A stretch of DNA of 64,000 nt from Sphingobium baderi (GTDB lineage Bacteria > Pseudomonadota > Alphaproteobacteria > Sphingomonadales > Sphingomonadaceae): positions 21,175 through 85,174 of the forward strand of contig NZ_CP013266.1 in NCBI RefSeq assembly GCF_001456115.1, in the 5' to 3' direction. Under the pieces are notes generated by a model. The model made no database searches. It was not told where the DNA came from and worked only from the letters and a program-made list of their open reading frames with translations. This document shows, piece after piece, positions 43,973-51,036 of the stretch (the first letter of the stretch is position 1; each line of letters opens with the position of its first letter). The position numbers and the translations under genes are program-made.

Positions 43973-44689
43973 ATGGCTTTTAGGGGAGCCGGAGCCTTTG
44001 GGCTGACGGCCCCTTTCGGTGAGGCGTATCGCGCAAAGGGCAGAAGATTGAGAACAACCGTCGCTTTCCTTGCGGAAACACCCGGTTCGGCGACCCTGGA
44101 AGATCAAAAGGCGGTCCTAAGCCCTGATGACATCGTTGTGGAGGCGGGGAAAAAGAGTTTCAACCAGCTCGGCGAACTGCTCGCACGCAACGGCATCAAG
44201 CTCGCCTCTGGAGATCGGATCAAGGTCTTCGACCTATCATGCCTGGCGCTTTCAACGAACATGCTCATTCGCGTGCTGGCTAAGACGTTGCGTGCCGGCA
44301 TCAGCGTTGAGATCGTGTCACAAAAGCTTGTCATCGAACCCGGTGCGACAAGCGAGATGCACGTTTTGCTTGATACCCTGGACGGCCATTACAGGCATAT
44401 CCATGGTATCAAGACCCACCCGGCAGACACCGCGCCCCAGGGTCGCAAACGCCTTCTCGATCCCGACAAACTTCCCGAGATAAGGGCAAAGCTCGACAAG
44501 CCGGGAGCGACCGCGACCGACGTGGCGCAGGAGCTAGGAGTCGCGAGATCCACGCTTTTCAACTACCTCGAACGATACGACAGGGAGCGGCGCATCAGTC
44601 GGGGCAAGAAGGTTGTAAAGGGGGGTGTTGAGGGCCGCGGCGATGATGCTCATGTCCCGAAGCGTGATGCGGATAAAAGACCCGTTTAG
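43973..44689 (+). CDS. Degenerate serine-recombinase-like DNA-binding protein
   Basis: About 238 aa. GDRIKVFDLSCLALSTNMLIRVLAKTLRAGISVEIVSQKL aligns with the resolvase segment GDTLVVWKLDRLGRS..LIE.V..L...GVGFRSLTE, and KPGATATDVAQELGVARSTLFNYLERY is the resolvase HTH. The N-terminus LRTTVAFLAETPG replaces the YARVST block, so the catalytic serine is gone, and DRLGRS has become LSCLALS. It is likely a regulator derived from a recombinase. Starts at 43973 (ATG, weak ribosome site) or TTG 44048 (AAGGG upstream) are possible. It overlaps the XRE gene on the other strand by 156 nt. Confidence 0.6.
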   Translation: MAFRGAGAFGLTAPFGEAYRAKGRRLRTTVAFLAETPGSATLEDQKAVLSPDDIVVEAGKKSFNQLGELLARNGIKLASGDRIKVFDLSCLALSTNMLIRVLAKTLRAGISVEIVSQKLVIEPGATSEMHVLLDTLDGHYRHIHGIKTHPADTAPQGRKRLLDPDKLPEIRAKLDKPGATATDVAQELGVARSTLFNYLERYDRERRISRGKKVVKGGVEGRGDDAHVPKRDADKRPV

Positions 44690-44818
44690 CATATTCTGGA
44701 TACGCTTGGCCGGGATTGCGCTACGCTCGGCCAGTTCTTCAGTCGAAATCCCGGTCTCATTAAGCAACACTTTCACACGATCCCCGAATCGGGACCGCAA
44801 AACGACGCCTTTAGCCAC
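44534..44818 (-). CDS. XRE-family HTH regulator
   Basis: 94 aa. FGDRVKVLLNETGISTEELAERSAIPAKRIQNMLNG is a Cro/CI-type HTH (about residues 11-47), followed by ITLRDMSIIAAALNTPLYNLLAP, the usual last helices. The GTG start has GGGAG upstream. Its last 52 codons run antisense to the recombinase-like gene. It may regulate transfer or replication genes nearby. Confidence 0.75.
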   Translation of the reverse strand: MAKGVVLRSRFGDRVKVLLNETGISTEELAERSAIPAKRIQNMLNGSFIRITLRDMSIIAAALNTPLYNLLAPTDAPLPVVSFEVVEKRGSRDS

Positions 44819-44970
44819 ACAAACTCCCTCGGTTCCCCCCCGATAGGCCCCTGTGGTTCGGTCGCGACCTCTTCTTCCGTGGCGTCTCGTGAGGTGGCGC
44901 CGATTGATCTATGTGTGTCTAATTCATGTCGCGACCGCAGTGCAATGATATTCCGTCGCAATAAGTATGT

Positions 44971-45243
44971 TCATTTTGGAGGGTTTTTGGCGCTTTCCTC
45001 GTCACATGGGCGGATCATATCCCATGCCTCAGCGCCTACGGCTTCCGCCAGCTTGACCATCATGTCGAGGGTAGGATTGGCTCTTCCGCGCTCGATGAAG
45101 GAAATATATGCAGCCGTGATGCCGGTCTGCTCGAACAGTTGCGCTTGCGTATAGCCGAGCGAGAGTCGGCGTTCCTTCAGCCGCTTCCCGAAAAGCTGCG
45201 CAGCAGGTGTTCCAACCTCCTCCAGTTGGAGATACTTCGGCAT
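44971..45243 (-). CDS. XRE-family HTH regulator
   Basis: About 90 aa. LFGKRLKERRLSLGYTQAQLFEQTGITAAYISFIERGRANPTLDMMVKLAEAVG is a full Cro/CI HTH. The start at 45243 is the nearest ATG before the fold; the frame extends to 45294. The ribosome site is weak. It is divergent from the gene at 45401 and could control it. 44819-44970 and 45295-45365 contain nothing else recognised. Confidence 0.78.
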   Translation of the reverse strand: MPKYLQLEEVGTPAAQLFGKRLKERRLSLGYTQAQLFEQTGITAAYISFIERGRANPTLDMMVKLAEAVGAEAWDMIRPCDEESAKNPPK

Positions 45244-45365
45244 CCAAAAGGTCTCTATCGGTGCGACATCACGGCCGATTGGCCGTGTTCTCAATGCTAC
45301 AGCTTATATCGGGAACGGTTCGTCGCGCGAGAAAAATTAATTTACAGCATCGCGTGCGGGAGCGT

Positions 45366-45394
45366 TTGACAGAATCGTCATTCGCTCATTAATT
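45366..45394 (+). promoter_or_regulatory. Promoter of the pre-repA gene, possibly leaderless
   Basis: TTGACA (45366-45371), a 17-bp spacer, and TTAATT (45389-45394) make a good sigma-70-type promoter. The start site would fall near 45401, which is the ATG of the next gene, and no ribosome site precedes it. So the mRNA may be leaderless. Confidence 0.5.
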
Positions 45395-45400
45395 GGACTC

Positions 45401-45835
45401 ATGGCACGCCCGCGCACCAAGACTCGGAGAATGACCGTAAAGGAGCTTGTCCGGCAACAGCGGGGCGAGCTTTATGCGACAGGGCACCAGAATCTCAACA
45501 TGGCGCTGCCTTCGGGGCTGATCGACGAGATCGACACCTTGAAGAAGCGGTATCGGCTGCGCTCTCGCGATGCCGTCGTCGCCCGGATCATCCGCAAGTG
45601 CATGGCGACCGTCAGTCCCGACGACTTCGTGCAGCGTGCGGCCGATGGCGATGCGACGCTGCGCCGCATTTCGCCGATCGTCGCGAACGAACTGGCTGAC
45701 TATGTGCAGCAGGTTCAACGCCGCTTTCGGAATATGCCTTATGGCCCTGTCTTCGAAATGATTTTCGCCGAGATTGGCAGCGACCTTTCCAACCCTGCTG
45801 TCCAGCTTGAACTCATCCAAGGCGGTGAGCAGTGA
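45401..45835 (+). CDS. Conserved-looking plasmid protein upstream of repA
   Basis: 144 aa, basic N-terminus (MARPRTKTRRMTVKELVRQQRG). ALPSGLIDEIDTLKKRYRLRSRDAVVARIIRKCM looks like a ribbon-helix-helix or similar DNA-binding unit (strand, helix, turn, helix). The rest is helical. It lies just before the repA operator and may act in copy control or partition. Its stop overlaps the next small ATG (TGATG). I do not recognise a named family. Confidence 0.65.
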   Translation: MARPRTKTRRMTVKELVRQQRGELYATGHQNLNMALPSGLIDEIDTLKKRYRLRSRDAVVARIIRKCMATVSPDDFVQRAADGDATLRRISPIVANELADYVQQVQRRFRNMPYGPVFEMIFAEIGSDLSNPAVQLELIQGGEQ

Positions 45836-45966
45836 TGGTGAGCCGCTCGGCCTCGATCGCGGCCGAGCGCGTGCAGTTAGAGTCGGCCGGAATGGTTCTC
45901 GAAAGCACGAAGATCGCCTCCCCGTTCGTGCTTTCGGGGACCATTAGAAAGGCGGCGCCGGCATGA
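45835..45966 (+). CDS. Possible 43-aa leader ORF overlapping the repA operator
   Basis: The ATG overlaps the preceding stop (TGATG) and the TGA overlaps the repA ATG (ATGA), so ribosomes could pass through to repA by translational coupling. The peptide (MVSRSASIAAERVQLES...) has no motif. Much of it is dictated by the dyad repeat at 45894-45942. It may be only an accident of that operator; the double overlap is the only support. Confidence 0.3.
   Translation: MVSRSASIAAERVQLESAGMVLESTKIASPFVLSGTIRKAAPA
45894..45942. promoter_or_regulatory. repA autoregulatory dyad
   Basis: GGTTCTCGAAAGCACGAA (45894-45911) and its inverted partner TTCGTGCTTTCGGGGACC (45925-45942) agree at 16 of 18 positions. 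The same word forms the iterons after repA. An inverted pair ahead of rep and direct repeats at the origin is the classic layout in which Rep dimers repress and monomers initiate. Confidence 0.75.
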
Positions 45967-46823
45967 CGACGCTCCCTACGACTCAGGGCGAGCTTTTCAG
46001 CCTTGATAGCCCGTTGCTCACCGAGGTCCGCGGCGAGCGATCATTGATGGCCTATCCATTCTTTGCGCTGACTAAAACGGCGTGGATGAAGCCGCTGGCC
46101 TATAGGACGGACGCCGTTTCCATCGAGATTGGGCCGGGTCCGCGCGGTGTCGCGACTATCTACGACAAGGAAGTCCTGCTTTATATTGCGAGTCTGCTTG
46201 TAGCAAAGCTCGACTCGGGCGAGAAAGTCTCGCAGGACTTCTACTTTACCGCGCACGACCTGTTTCGCGTAACCGGGGTCAACAGCTCAGCCCGATCCTA
46301 CGCCCGCCTATCGGACGCGCTTGAGCGTCTGCAAGGCACGCAGATCAAGACCAACATCGAGGCTGGTGGCGAGGGCGAGGCGGGTTTCTTCTCCTGGCTC
46401 TCCGAAGCGCGGTTGACCTATACCAAGACGCGCACCGGCGATCGGCGTCTCAAGGCGGTCCGCGTCCGGCTCTGCGACTGGCTCTATCGCGCGATCTTGC
46501 GTGACCGGGAAGTTCTCGATTACTCGCCGAATTACTTTCAGATCGGGCCTGTTGAACGCCGTCTTTATGAAGTCGCGCGCGCTTCGTGCGCAAATGGCGC
46601 TATTGACGTCGATATCGAAGACCTACGTCTGCAAATTGGGTATCAAAATCCCGTAAAGAATTTTCGCCATGCTTTGAAGGGCATAGCGGAAGAGGACTCT
46701 ATACCCGATTATCGCATCGTATTAGGTGATAATACCAACGAGGACGTTAAGAGAAAGCGCGGCCCTCGCGCCGGCTCCGCCAAGGTGACGATCATCCCGA
46801 GGACCACCGCACCCCCATGCTGA
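45963..46823 (+). CDS. repA: Plasmid replication initiator RepA
   Basis: 286 aa. YPFFALTKTAWMKPLAYRTDAVSIEIGPGPRGVATIYDKEVLLYIASLLVAKLDSG is the typical start of the RepA/RPA initiator family of alphaproteobacterial plasmids. A winged-helix region follows (TAHDLFRVTGVNSSARSYARLSDALERLQGTQIKTN) and a second near the C-terminus. It should bind the iterons at 46877-46979 and open the origin. The dyad upstream implies autoregulation. Confidence 0.9.
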   Translation: MTTLPTTQGELFSLDSPLLTEVRGERSLMAYPFFALTKTAWMKPLAYRTDAVSIEIGPGPRGVATIYDKEVLLYIASLLVAKLDSGEKVSQDFYFTAHDLFRVTGVNSSARSYARLSDALERLQGTQIKTNIEAGGEGEAGFFSWLSEARLTYTKTRTGDRRLKAVRVRLCDWLYRAILRDREVLDYSPNYFQIGPVERRLYEVARASCANGAIDVDIEDLRLQIGYQNPVKNFRHALKGIAEEDSIPDYRIVLGDNTNEDVKRKRGPRAGSAKVTIIPRTTAPPC

Positions 46824-46876
46824 TCGCGGTGCGCCTGGCTAGTGATTCGGTCAAACCCGATAGCCGCGCACAGAAT

Positions 46877-46979
46877 GGTTCTCGAAAGCACGAACAAACG
46901 GTTCTCGAAAGCACGAAGGGGGCGCCTTTCGGTTTCCGAAAGCACGAGTTTTTGTGCCTTCGGTTCTCGAAAGCACGAG
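46877..46979 (+). other. oriV iterons (four direct repeats)
   Basis: GGTTCTCGAAAGCACGAA occurs at 46877-46894 and 46900-46917. GGTTTCCGAAAGCACGAG lies at 46931-46948 and GGTTCTCGAAAGCACGAG at 46962-46979. Starts are 23, 31 and 31 bp apart, near whole helical turns, so bound RepA molecules would face one side. They begin 54 nt after repA. The stretch 46824-47269 has no gene; it is the origin. Confidence 0.8.
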
Positions 46980-47094
46980 TTTCCGATGCTTCCGCGCTCC
47001 CGCGCGGGCTGTCATTCATTGTCATGAAATTGCGGGGCCGAAGGGCGGCCCCCGCCAATCCAAGGGGTATGTGGGCCGTGAGCACATAAACGAA

Positions 47095-47116
47095 TGCCCG
47101 GCACGAAGGCCGGGCA
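47095..47116 (+). terminator. Hairpin between oriV and second rep-like gene
   Basis: TGCCCGGC (47095-47102) and GCCGGGCA (47109-47116) form a perfect 8-bp stem with a six-base loop. It lies 115 nt after the last iteron. It may be a terminator or a feature of the origin; no U tract. Confidence 0.4.
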
Positions 47117-47269
47117 CCCGATGAACTAGGAGCATCGTCGCCAAACGATGCCAAGGGCCATCAGACAGCCCCTCTCCTAGAGCATTTCGAGCGCAGGCTC
47201 AAGGGATGCGCGATTCGCGCCACGCATCTGCTTTGTTCGCTGACGGCCCCTTGCACGAGGGGACGAACG

Positions 47270-48313
47270 ATGGACTTTACCCTGCGACAATCGACGGTGC
47301 CGGCTGACTCCGTGGTGGACGAGCTGCGCGCCGAAGGGATTTCCTACGAAGACATTCGCACCGCACTGGACTTGCAGGCTACCCAGCGGCAGTCCGGCGT
47401 GCCGGTTCTGCCCCTGCGCGTGATATGTGGGCTTGAGCAGCACAAGAGCACCAGCAGCAATGTCCTCCTCAACGCGACCCGCGCGATCGTCGGCACCCCC
47501 AAGGGGGGGCGGCCGACTGGCGGGCTCCACATCACGCGCCGCAAAATATGGGCGAACAGCGTCCGGACCGAAAGCGCCGAGGAGGCCGACTTCGCCCAGC
47601 GCCTCGGGAACGATCTTCGCAAGCGGCTCTATGTCGCCGGCGAGCTGACCTTCAACCTTGGTCGCAAGCTGGCGAGCGAAGCCCGCGCTGGCCTGCGTAC
47701 CCTTACGGAGAGGGAGGAGGCCCTGGTTCAATTCACGCAGTCGTGTCAGCGCGTCCTCACGGCCATGCTGCGGCGTGAGCAGGGCCGAAAAGGCTGGCTG
47801 ACCCCCGATTATGAGGCGATCATGTCGTGGACCGGCCTCTCGCGTTCGACCGTGCATCGCTCGCTCGGCATCCTGAAGGCGATCGGCCTGGTCGACTGGA
47901 TCAGGCGCTTCATCTACTCGCGTGACGACACGAACGGCGCGCGCTCCGAGCAGACCTCCAACCTTTATCGCTTCGCGCTTCCCCAATGGCTGGCGAAGCT
48001 GATCGGCCTTCACGTCCCCATCCCTGACGACGAGGAGGTGCGCCGCGAAACCGTTCTGGAGGATCATGCGGCGATGCTCGCCAATACGTCGGGCGGCGAA
48101 CGGCGTCGGCTGATGCCTGAAGATCCCAAGGCCCGCACCGACCTCGCCAATGCCGCCTTCCGGCTCGATCAGCGTCAACGTCTCGAACTCGCAGCCCGTG
48201 AGTGTCAGAAAAACACTGCTCCTCTTAGGAAGTCTATATATTCTAAGAAGGGAGAAGCGGAATCGGCCTGGACGGCCGATACGTTTAGCCCTGACGGGCC
48301 CCGCCTAGCCTAA
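47270..48313 (+). CDS. Winged-HTH plasmid protein, probable replication accessory
   Basis: 347 aa. LTPDYEAIMSWTGLSRSTVHRSLGILKAIGLVDWIRRFIYSRDD is a clear winged helix (about residues 180-225). The N-terminal part is basic and helical, and the C-terminus is charged. Proteins of this type follow repA on sphingomonad plasmids and are often called replication proteins, but their action is not known. It lies directly after the origin on the same strand. After it, 48314-48486 has no supported gene. Confidence 0.6.
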   Translation: MDFTLRQSTVPADSVVDELRAEGISYEDIRTALDLQATQRQSGVPVLPLRVICGLEQHKSTSSNVLLNATRAIVGTPKGGRPTGGLHITRRKIWANSVRTESAEEADFAQRLGNDLRKRLYVAGELTFNLGRKLASEARAGLRTLTEREEALVQFTQSCQRVLTAMLRREQGRKGWLTPDYEAIMSWTGLSRSTVHRSLGILKAIGLVDWIRRFIYSRDDTNGARSEQTSNLYRFALPQWLAKLIGLHVPIPDDEEVRRETVLEDHAAMLANTSGGERRRLMPEDPKARTDLANAAFRLDQRQRLELAARECQKNTAPLRKSIYSKKGEAESAWTADTFSPDGPRLA

Positions 48314-48486
48314 CCGCATCGCCAAAACCGCAACCTCACCGACTGGATCAACTGTCGGACCGTCGCCTGCGGCGCCGGAATGCTCCCCAGCGGGAGCAAG
48401 CGGCTTGACCTGCGCTCAAATGGCGACCGTCGTGGCTCCCGATCGTCGAAATCGGGATCGAAGGCGACGAGATCGCGCGTTTGATA

Positions 48487-48507
48487 GGGGTGACTACACG
48501 AAAGTGA
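48487..48507 (+). repeat. Left terminal inverted repeat of the Tn3 derivative
   Basis: Begins with GGGG and pairs with 50239-50259 at 19 of 21 positions; similarity falls off after 21 nt, shorter than the usual 38-bp Tn3 repeat. Confidence 0.8.
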
Positions 48508-48543
48508 CGTATCTGCACGGAAAGGGCGAACGGATAGCGAACG

Positions 48544-49201
48544 TCACGCGGCAAGTAGGGAGTTGACGGCGCGCAGCGGTCGCAAGGCGTCCGGATCGGG
48601 TTGATCTTCAACATTCCAGCTATAGTCACCGGTCAGCGAGATATGCTCCCAGCCCAATGGCGCGATGTGGCGTGCGATTTCGTCGGCTGTGCCGATGTCC
48701 GCCAGCGCCATTTCGAGATAGCGAGTGTTCCACAAGATGATGGCGGCGACGAGCAGGTTGAGGCCGGAGGCGCGATAGGTCTGGTTCTCGAACCGACGAT
48801 CGCGCAGTTCGCCGAGCTGGTTGAAGAAGAGCGCGCGGGCGAGCGTTGCGGTCAAAAATCCTGAACCCGTGCGATCGTCGGATTTCGACGAGATGCTCGC
48901 GACGGGTCTGGTCCCGATGGGCATAATCCGCGAAGGCTGCCGGCGCGACGCCGAGTTGCTGCGCCACATAGGCGAGCACAGGAGCGGGCGGGACTTCGCC
49001 CGCTTCCAGCGCACGGCCAGGCCATCTCATATATAGCATGAGCATCGCATAGCCGAGCCGGGTGGCATCGCCGCGACGGCGGCCGACAATTTCCAGGTCG
49101 TCGCTGGTCAGCGTATAATGACGCGCGATCTCGCGCTCATCGAGCGGCGCGCCATAATGCCTCGCCCAGATTTCCAGGCTCACCAGTCGCCGTCTCGCCA
49201 A
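48544..49201 (-). pseudogene. tnpA: Tn3-family transposase remnant with central deletion
   Basis: The N-terminal part (49201 to about 48870) reads LDEREIARHYTLTSDDLEIVGRRRGDATRLGYAMLMLYMRWPG, the start of Tn3 transposases (DUF4158). The C-terminal part in another frame reads ENQTYRASGLNLLVAAIILWNTRYLEMAL, then HIAPLGWEHISLTGDYSW, the final part of the same family. A full protein is near 970 aa; only about 190 codons remain, and the whole DDE core is missing. The join, near 48850-48880, also shifts the frame. Confidence 0.85.
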
Positions 49202-49223
49202 GCATCATCTCCTTCGCTTTGCG

Positions 49224-49326
49224 TGTCCGTCAGACGGTCCTCTGGCGGCCAGCATGAATATGTCCGTCAACTCTGGACCCACGATGGCGATTCGGACAAG
49301 AATGCAAATCGATGGGAAAACGGACA
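49224..49326. other. Candidate res site of the Tn3 derivative
   Basis: TGTCCGTCA lies at 49224-49232 and 49261-49269. The inverted core CGGACA lies at 49293-49298 and 49321-49326. Such repeated half-sites lie between divergent tnpA and tnpR in Tn3-family elements and serve both cointegrate resolution and repression. This favours a tnpR start after the site. Confidence 0.5.
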
Positions 49327-49340
49327 GATCAGGATCGGCC

Positions 49341-49916
49341 GTGGCGCTGATCGGCTATGCGCGGGTCTCGACCGGCGACCAGAAGCTGGCGCTCCAGCAC
49401 GATGCGCTGAACGCGGCCGGATGCGAGCGCATCTTCGACGACCATGCGTCCGGCACGAAGACCGATCGGCCGGGCTTGGCCGAGGCACTGGCCTATCTGC
49501 GCGCTGGCGACACGCTGGTCGTGTGGAAGCTCGATCGTCTTGGCCGTTCGATGAGCCACCTGATCGAGAAGGTTGGCGAACTCGCCGCGCGCAGCGTCGG
49601 CTTCCGATCGCTTACCGAGCAGATCGACACCACCACGTCGGGTGGCATGCTGGTGTTCAATATTTTCGGCTCGCTCGCCCAGTTCGAGCGCGACCTGATA
49701 CGCGAGCGCACCAACGCCGGATTGAAGGCTGCACGGGAACGGGGGAGCCTTGGCGGTCGGCGTCCGGTGATCACGCCTGACAAATTGCGCAAGGCGCGCG
49801 ATCATATTGCGGCAGGGCTGACTGTCCGCGAGGCTGCAACGCGCCTCAAGGTTGGCAAAACCGCACTCTACAAGGCCCTCGAAGGCACCGCTGCCGAAAC
49901 CGCAGTCAAAGTATGA
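49341..49916 (+). CDS. tnpR: Tn3-family resolvase
   Basis: 191 aa from GTG 49341. LIGYARVSTGDQKLALQ holds the catalytic serine, VVWKLDRLGRSMSHLI the arginine cluster, QFERDLIRERTNAGL the dimer helix, and GLTVREAATRLKVGKTALYKAL the HTH. ATG starts at 49254, 49284 and 49302 are in frame but would translate the res repeats; GTG 49341 has AGGATC upstream and the normal spacing to YARVS. It appears intact. Confidence 0.88.
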   Translation: MALIGYARVSTGDQKLALQHDALNAAGCERIFDDHASGTKTDRPGLAEALAYLRAGDTLVVWKLDRLGRSMSHLIEKVGELAARSVGFRSLTEQIDTTTSGGMLVFNIFGSLAQFERDLIRERTNAGLKAARERGSLGGRRPVITPDKLRKARDHIAAGLTVREAATRLKVGKTALYKALEGTAAETAVKV

Positions 49917-49926
49917 GGAAAGAGTG

Positions 49927-50193
49927 ATGCACGAACGCGATCCCAACATCGTCACCTCGAGCCTGTCTGGTGTCATCACCGAGCAAGGCGTCACCGTGAG
50001 AGTGAACATCATCCGATTGGAAAATGAGCCGGGCTGGTCACTCGAAGTCGAAAACGAGCATGGAACGTCTACGGTCTGGGACGACCTGTTCGCGACTGAT
50101 GATGCCGCGCATGCCGCTTTCCGTCAGACCGTCGATGAAGAAGGTATGCGCGCCTTCCTCGACCAGGCTGTCGTCATACCTTTCCGACGCTAG
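49927..50193 (+). CDS. Small passenger protein of the Tn3 derivative
   Basis: 88 aa. The start has GAGGAAAGAG upstream and follows tnpR by 10 nt, so it is probably cotranscribed. The sequence (GVITEQGVTVRVNIIRLENEPGWSLEVENEHGTSTVWDDLFATDDAAHAAF) looks like a small alpha/beta domain. I do not recognise a function. Its placement inside the transposon means it travels with it. Confidence 0.65.
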   Translation: MHERDPNIVTSSLSGVITEQGVTVRVNIIRLENEPGWSLEVENEHGTSTVWDDLFATDDAAHAAFRQTVDEEGMRAFLDQAVVIPFRR

Positions 50194-50238
50194 CACCGTC
50201 AGCGTTCGCCGTTCGTTCGACCCTAGCGTACGTAAAAT

Positions 50239-50259
50239 TCACTTTCGTGCAGTGACCCC
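50239..50259 (-). repeat. Right terminal inverted repeat of the Tn3 derivative
   Basis: The complement begins GGGGTCACTGCACG and pairs with 48487-48507. It is followed at once by the TGATA copy at 50260-50264. Confidence 0.8.
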
Positions 50260-50264
50260 TGATA

Positions 50265-51017
50265 GAGGCGGGTTTCGCCTGCAGGGCAATTGTCAGGAAC
50301 GGCAAGACATTGCCAGGCGGCGTCGAAAGCGTCGCGGGCGATATCCTCGATCCATCCACCCTCGCCCATGCCGTTACGGGTGTGTCCGCCATCATTCATC
50401 TTGCCGCCGTGCTGCGCACGCCGGAGGCGGACGACATCTGGCGGGTCAATCTGGAGGGCACACGTCACCTGATCGACGCGGCCAGGATGCATGCGCCCAA
50501 TGTGCGCTTCATCATGGCCAGCACGGGCCTTGTCTATGATGCGGACGGAACGCGGCCTGCGCGTGAAGACGACCCATGCGATCCGCAGATGCCCTATCCC
50601 GCGAGCAAGGTCGCTGCAGAAGCCTTGGTGTCGAAAAGCGGGCTAAACTGGTCGATCCAGCGCTTCGGCTTCGTTTACGGTGACGCTGATGGGCATATCG
50701 CCATGTTGCCGCGGCTTGCAGGCATGTTCGGGTGGCACCCGGCCAACAGGCTAAGCCTTGTGCATCACCGCGACATTGCCACTGCCATGGTGCTGGCGCT
50801 CACGGGGGCCATGGATGGACAGTCCGTCAATGTCGTCGATGACGCGCCCACGTCCATCTATGAGCTGACCCAGATCGCAGGGGCACCGGTCGAGCCCTCG
50901 GCCGAACCGCTCTCGAAGCCGTGGTTCGGACAATTGGACGGAGGACGTGCACGCCAACTCGGCTTCAAGCCTGCCGTTCGGACTGTTTATCAAGCCGTCC
51001 AGGAAGGGCTGATGTGA
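50265..51017 (+). pseudogene. NAD-dependent epimerase/dehydratase, 5' end lost at the transposon
   Basis: The frame right of the transposon reads EAGFACRAIVRNGKTLPGGVESVAGDILDPSTL, then IIHLAAVLRT, YPASKVAAEAL and RFGFVYGD, the body of an extended SDR with the YxxxK pair. The N-terminal glycine motif is absent. If the transposon and one TGATA copy are removed, the left flank joins in frame (DEIARLI-EAGF), a sensible continuation. But that left frame has a stop at 48406 and no clear GxxGxxG, so the gene was probably damaged before or with the insertion. A TTG at 50310 could start a shorter, inactive product. Confidence 0.7.
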
Positions 51018-51036
51018 GGAGCTGATCGACAAGCGA

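Larger units (their letters stand above)
48487..50259. mobile_element. Internally deleted Tn3-family transposon
   Basis: A 1,773-bp element. The left end GGGGTGACTACACGAAAGTGA and the complement of the right end, GGGGTCACTGCACGAAAGTGA, match at 19 of 21 positions. The five bases outside are TGATA on both sides (48482-48486 and 50260-50264), the 5-bp target duplication of Tn3-family elements. Inside are a transposase with its middle deleted, a divergent resolvase with a res region, and a small ORF. It cannot move by itself but could be mobilised in trans and resolved by its own TnpR. Confidence 0.85.

Noticed and set aside
48348..48629. A 93-codon minus-strand frame across the left transposon end
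   Set aside because: It spans the insertion junction and overlaps the transposase remnant; no homology or ribosome site.
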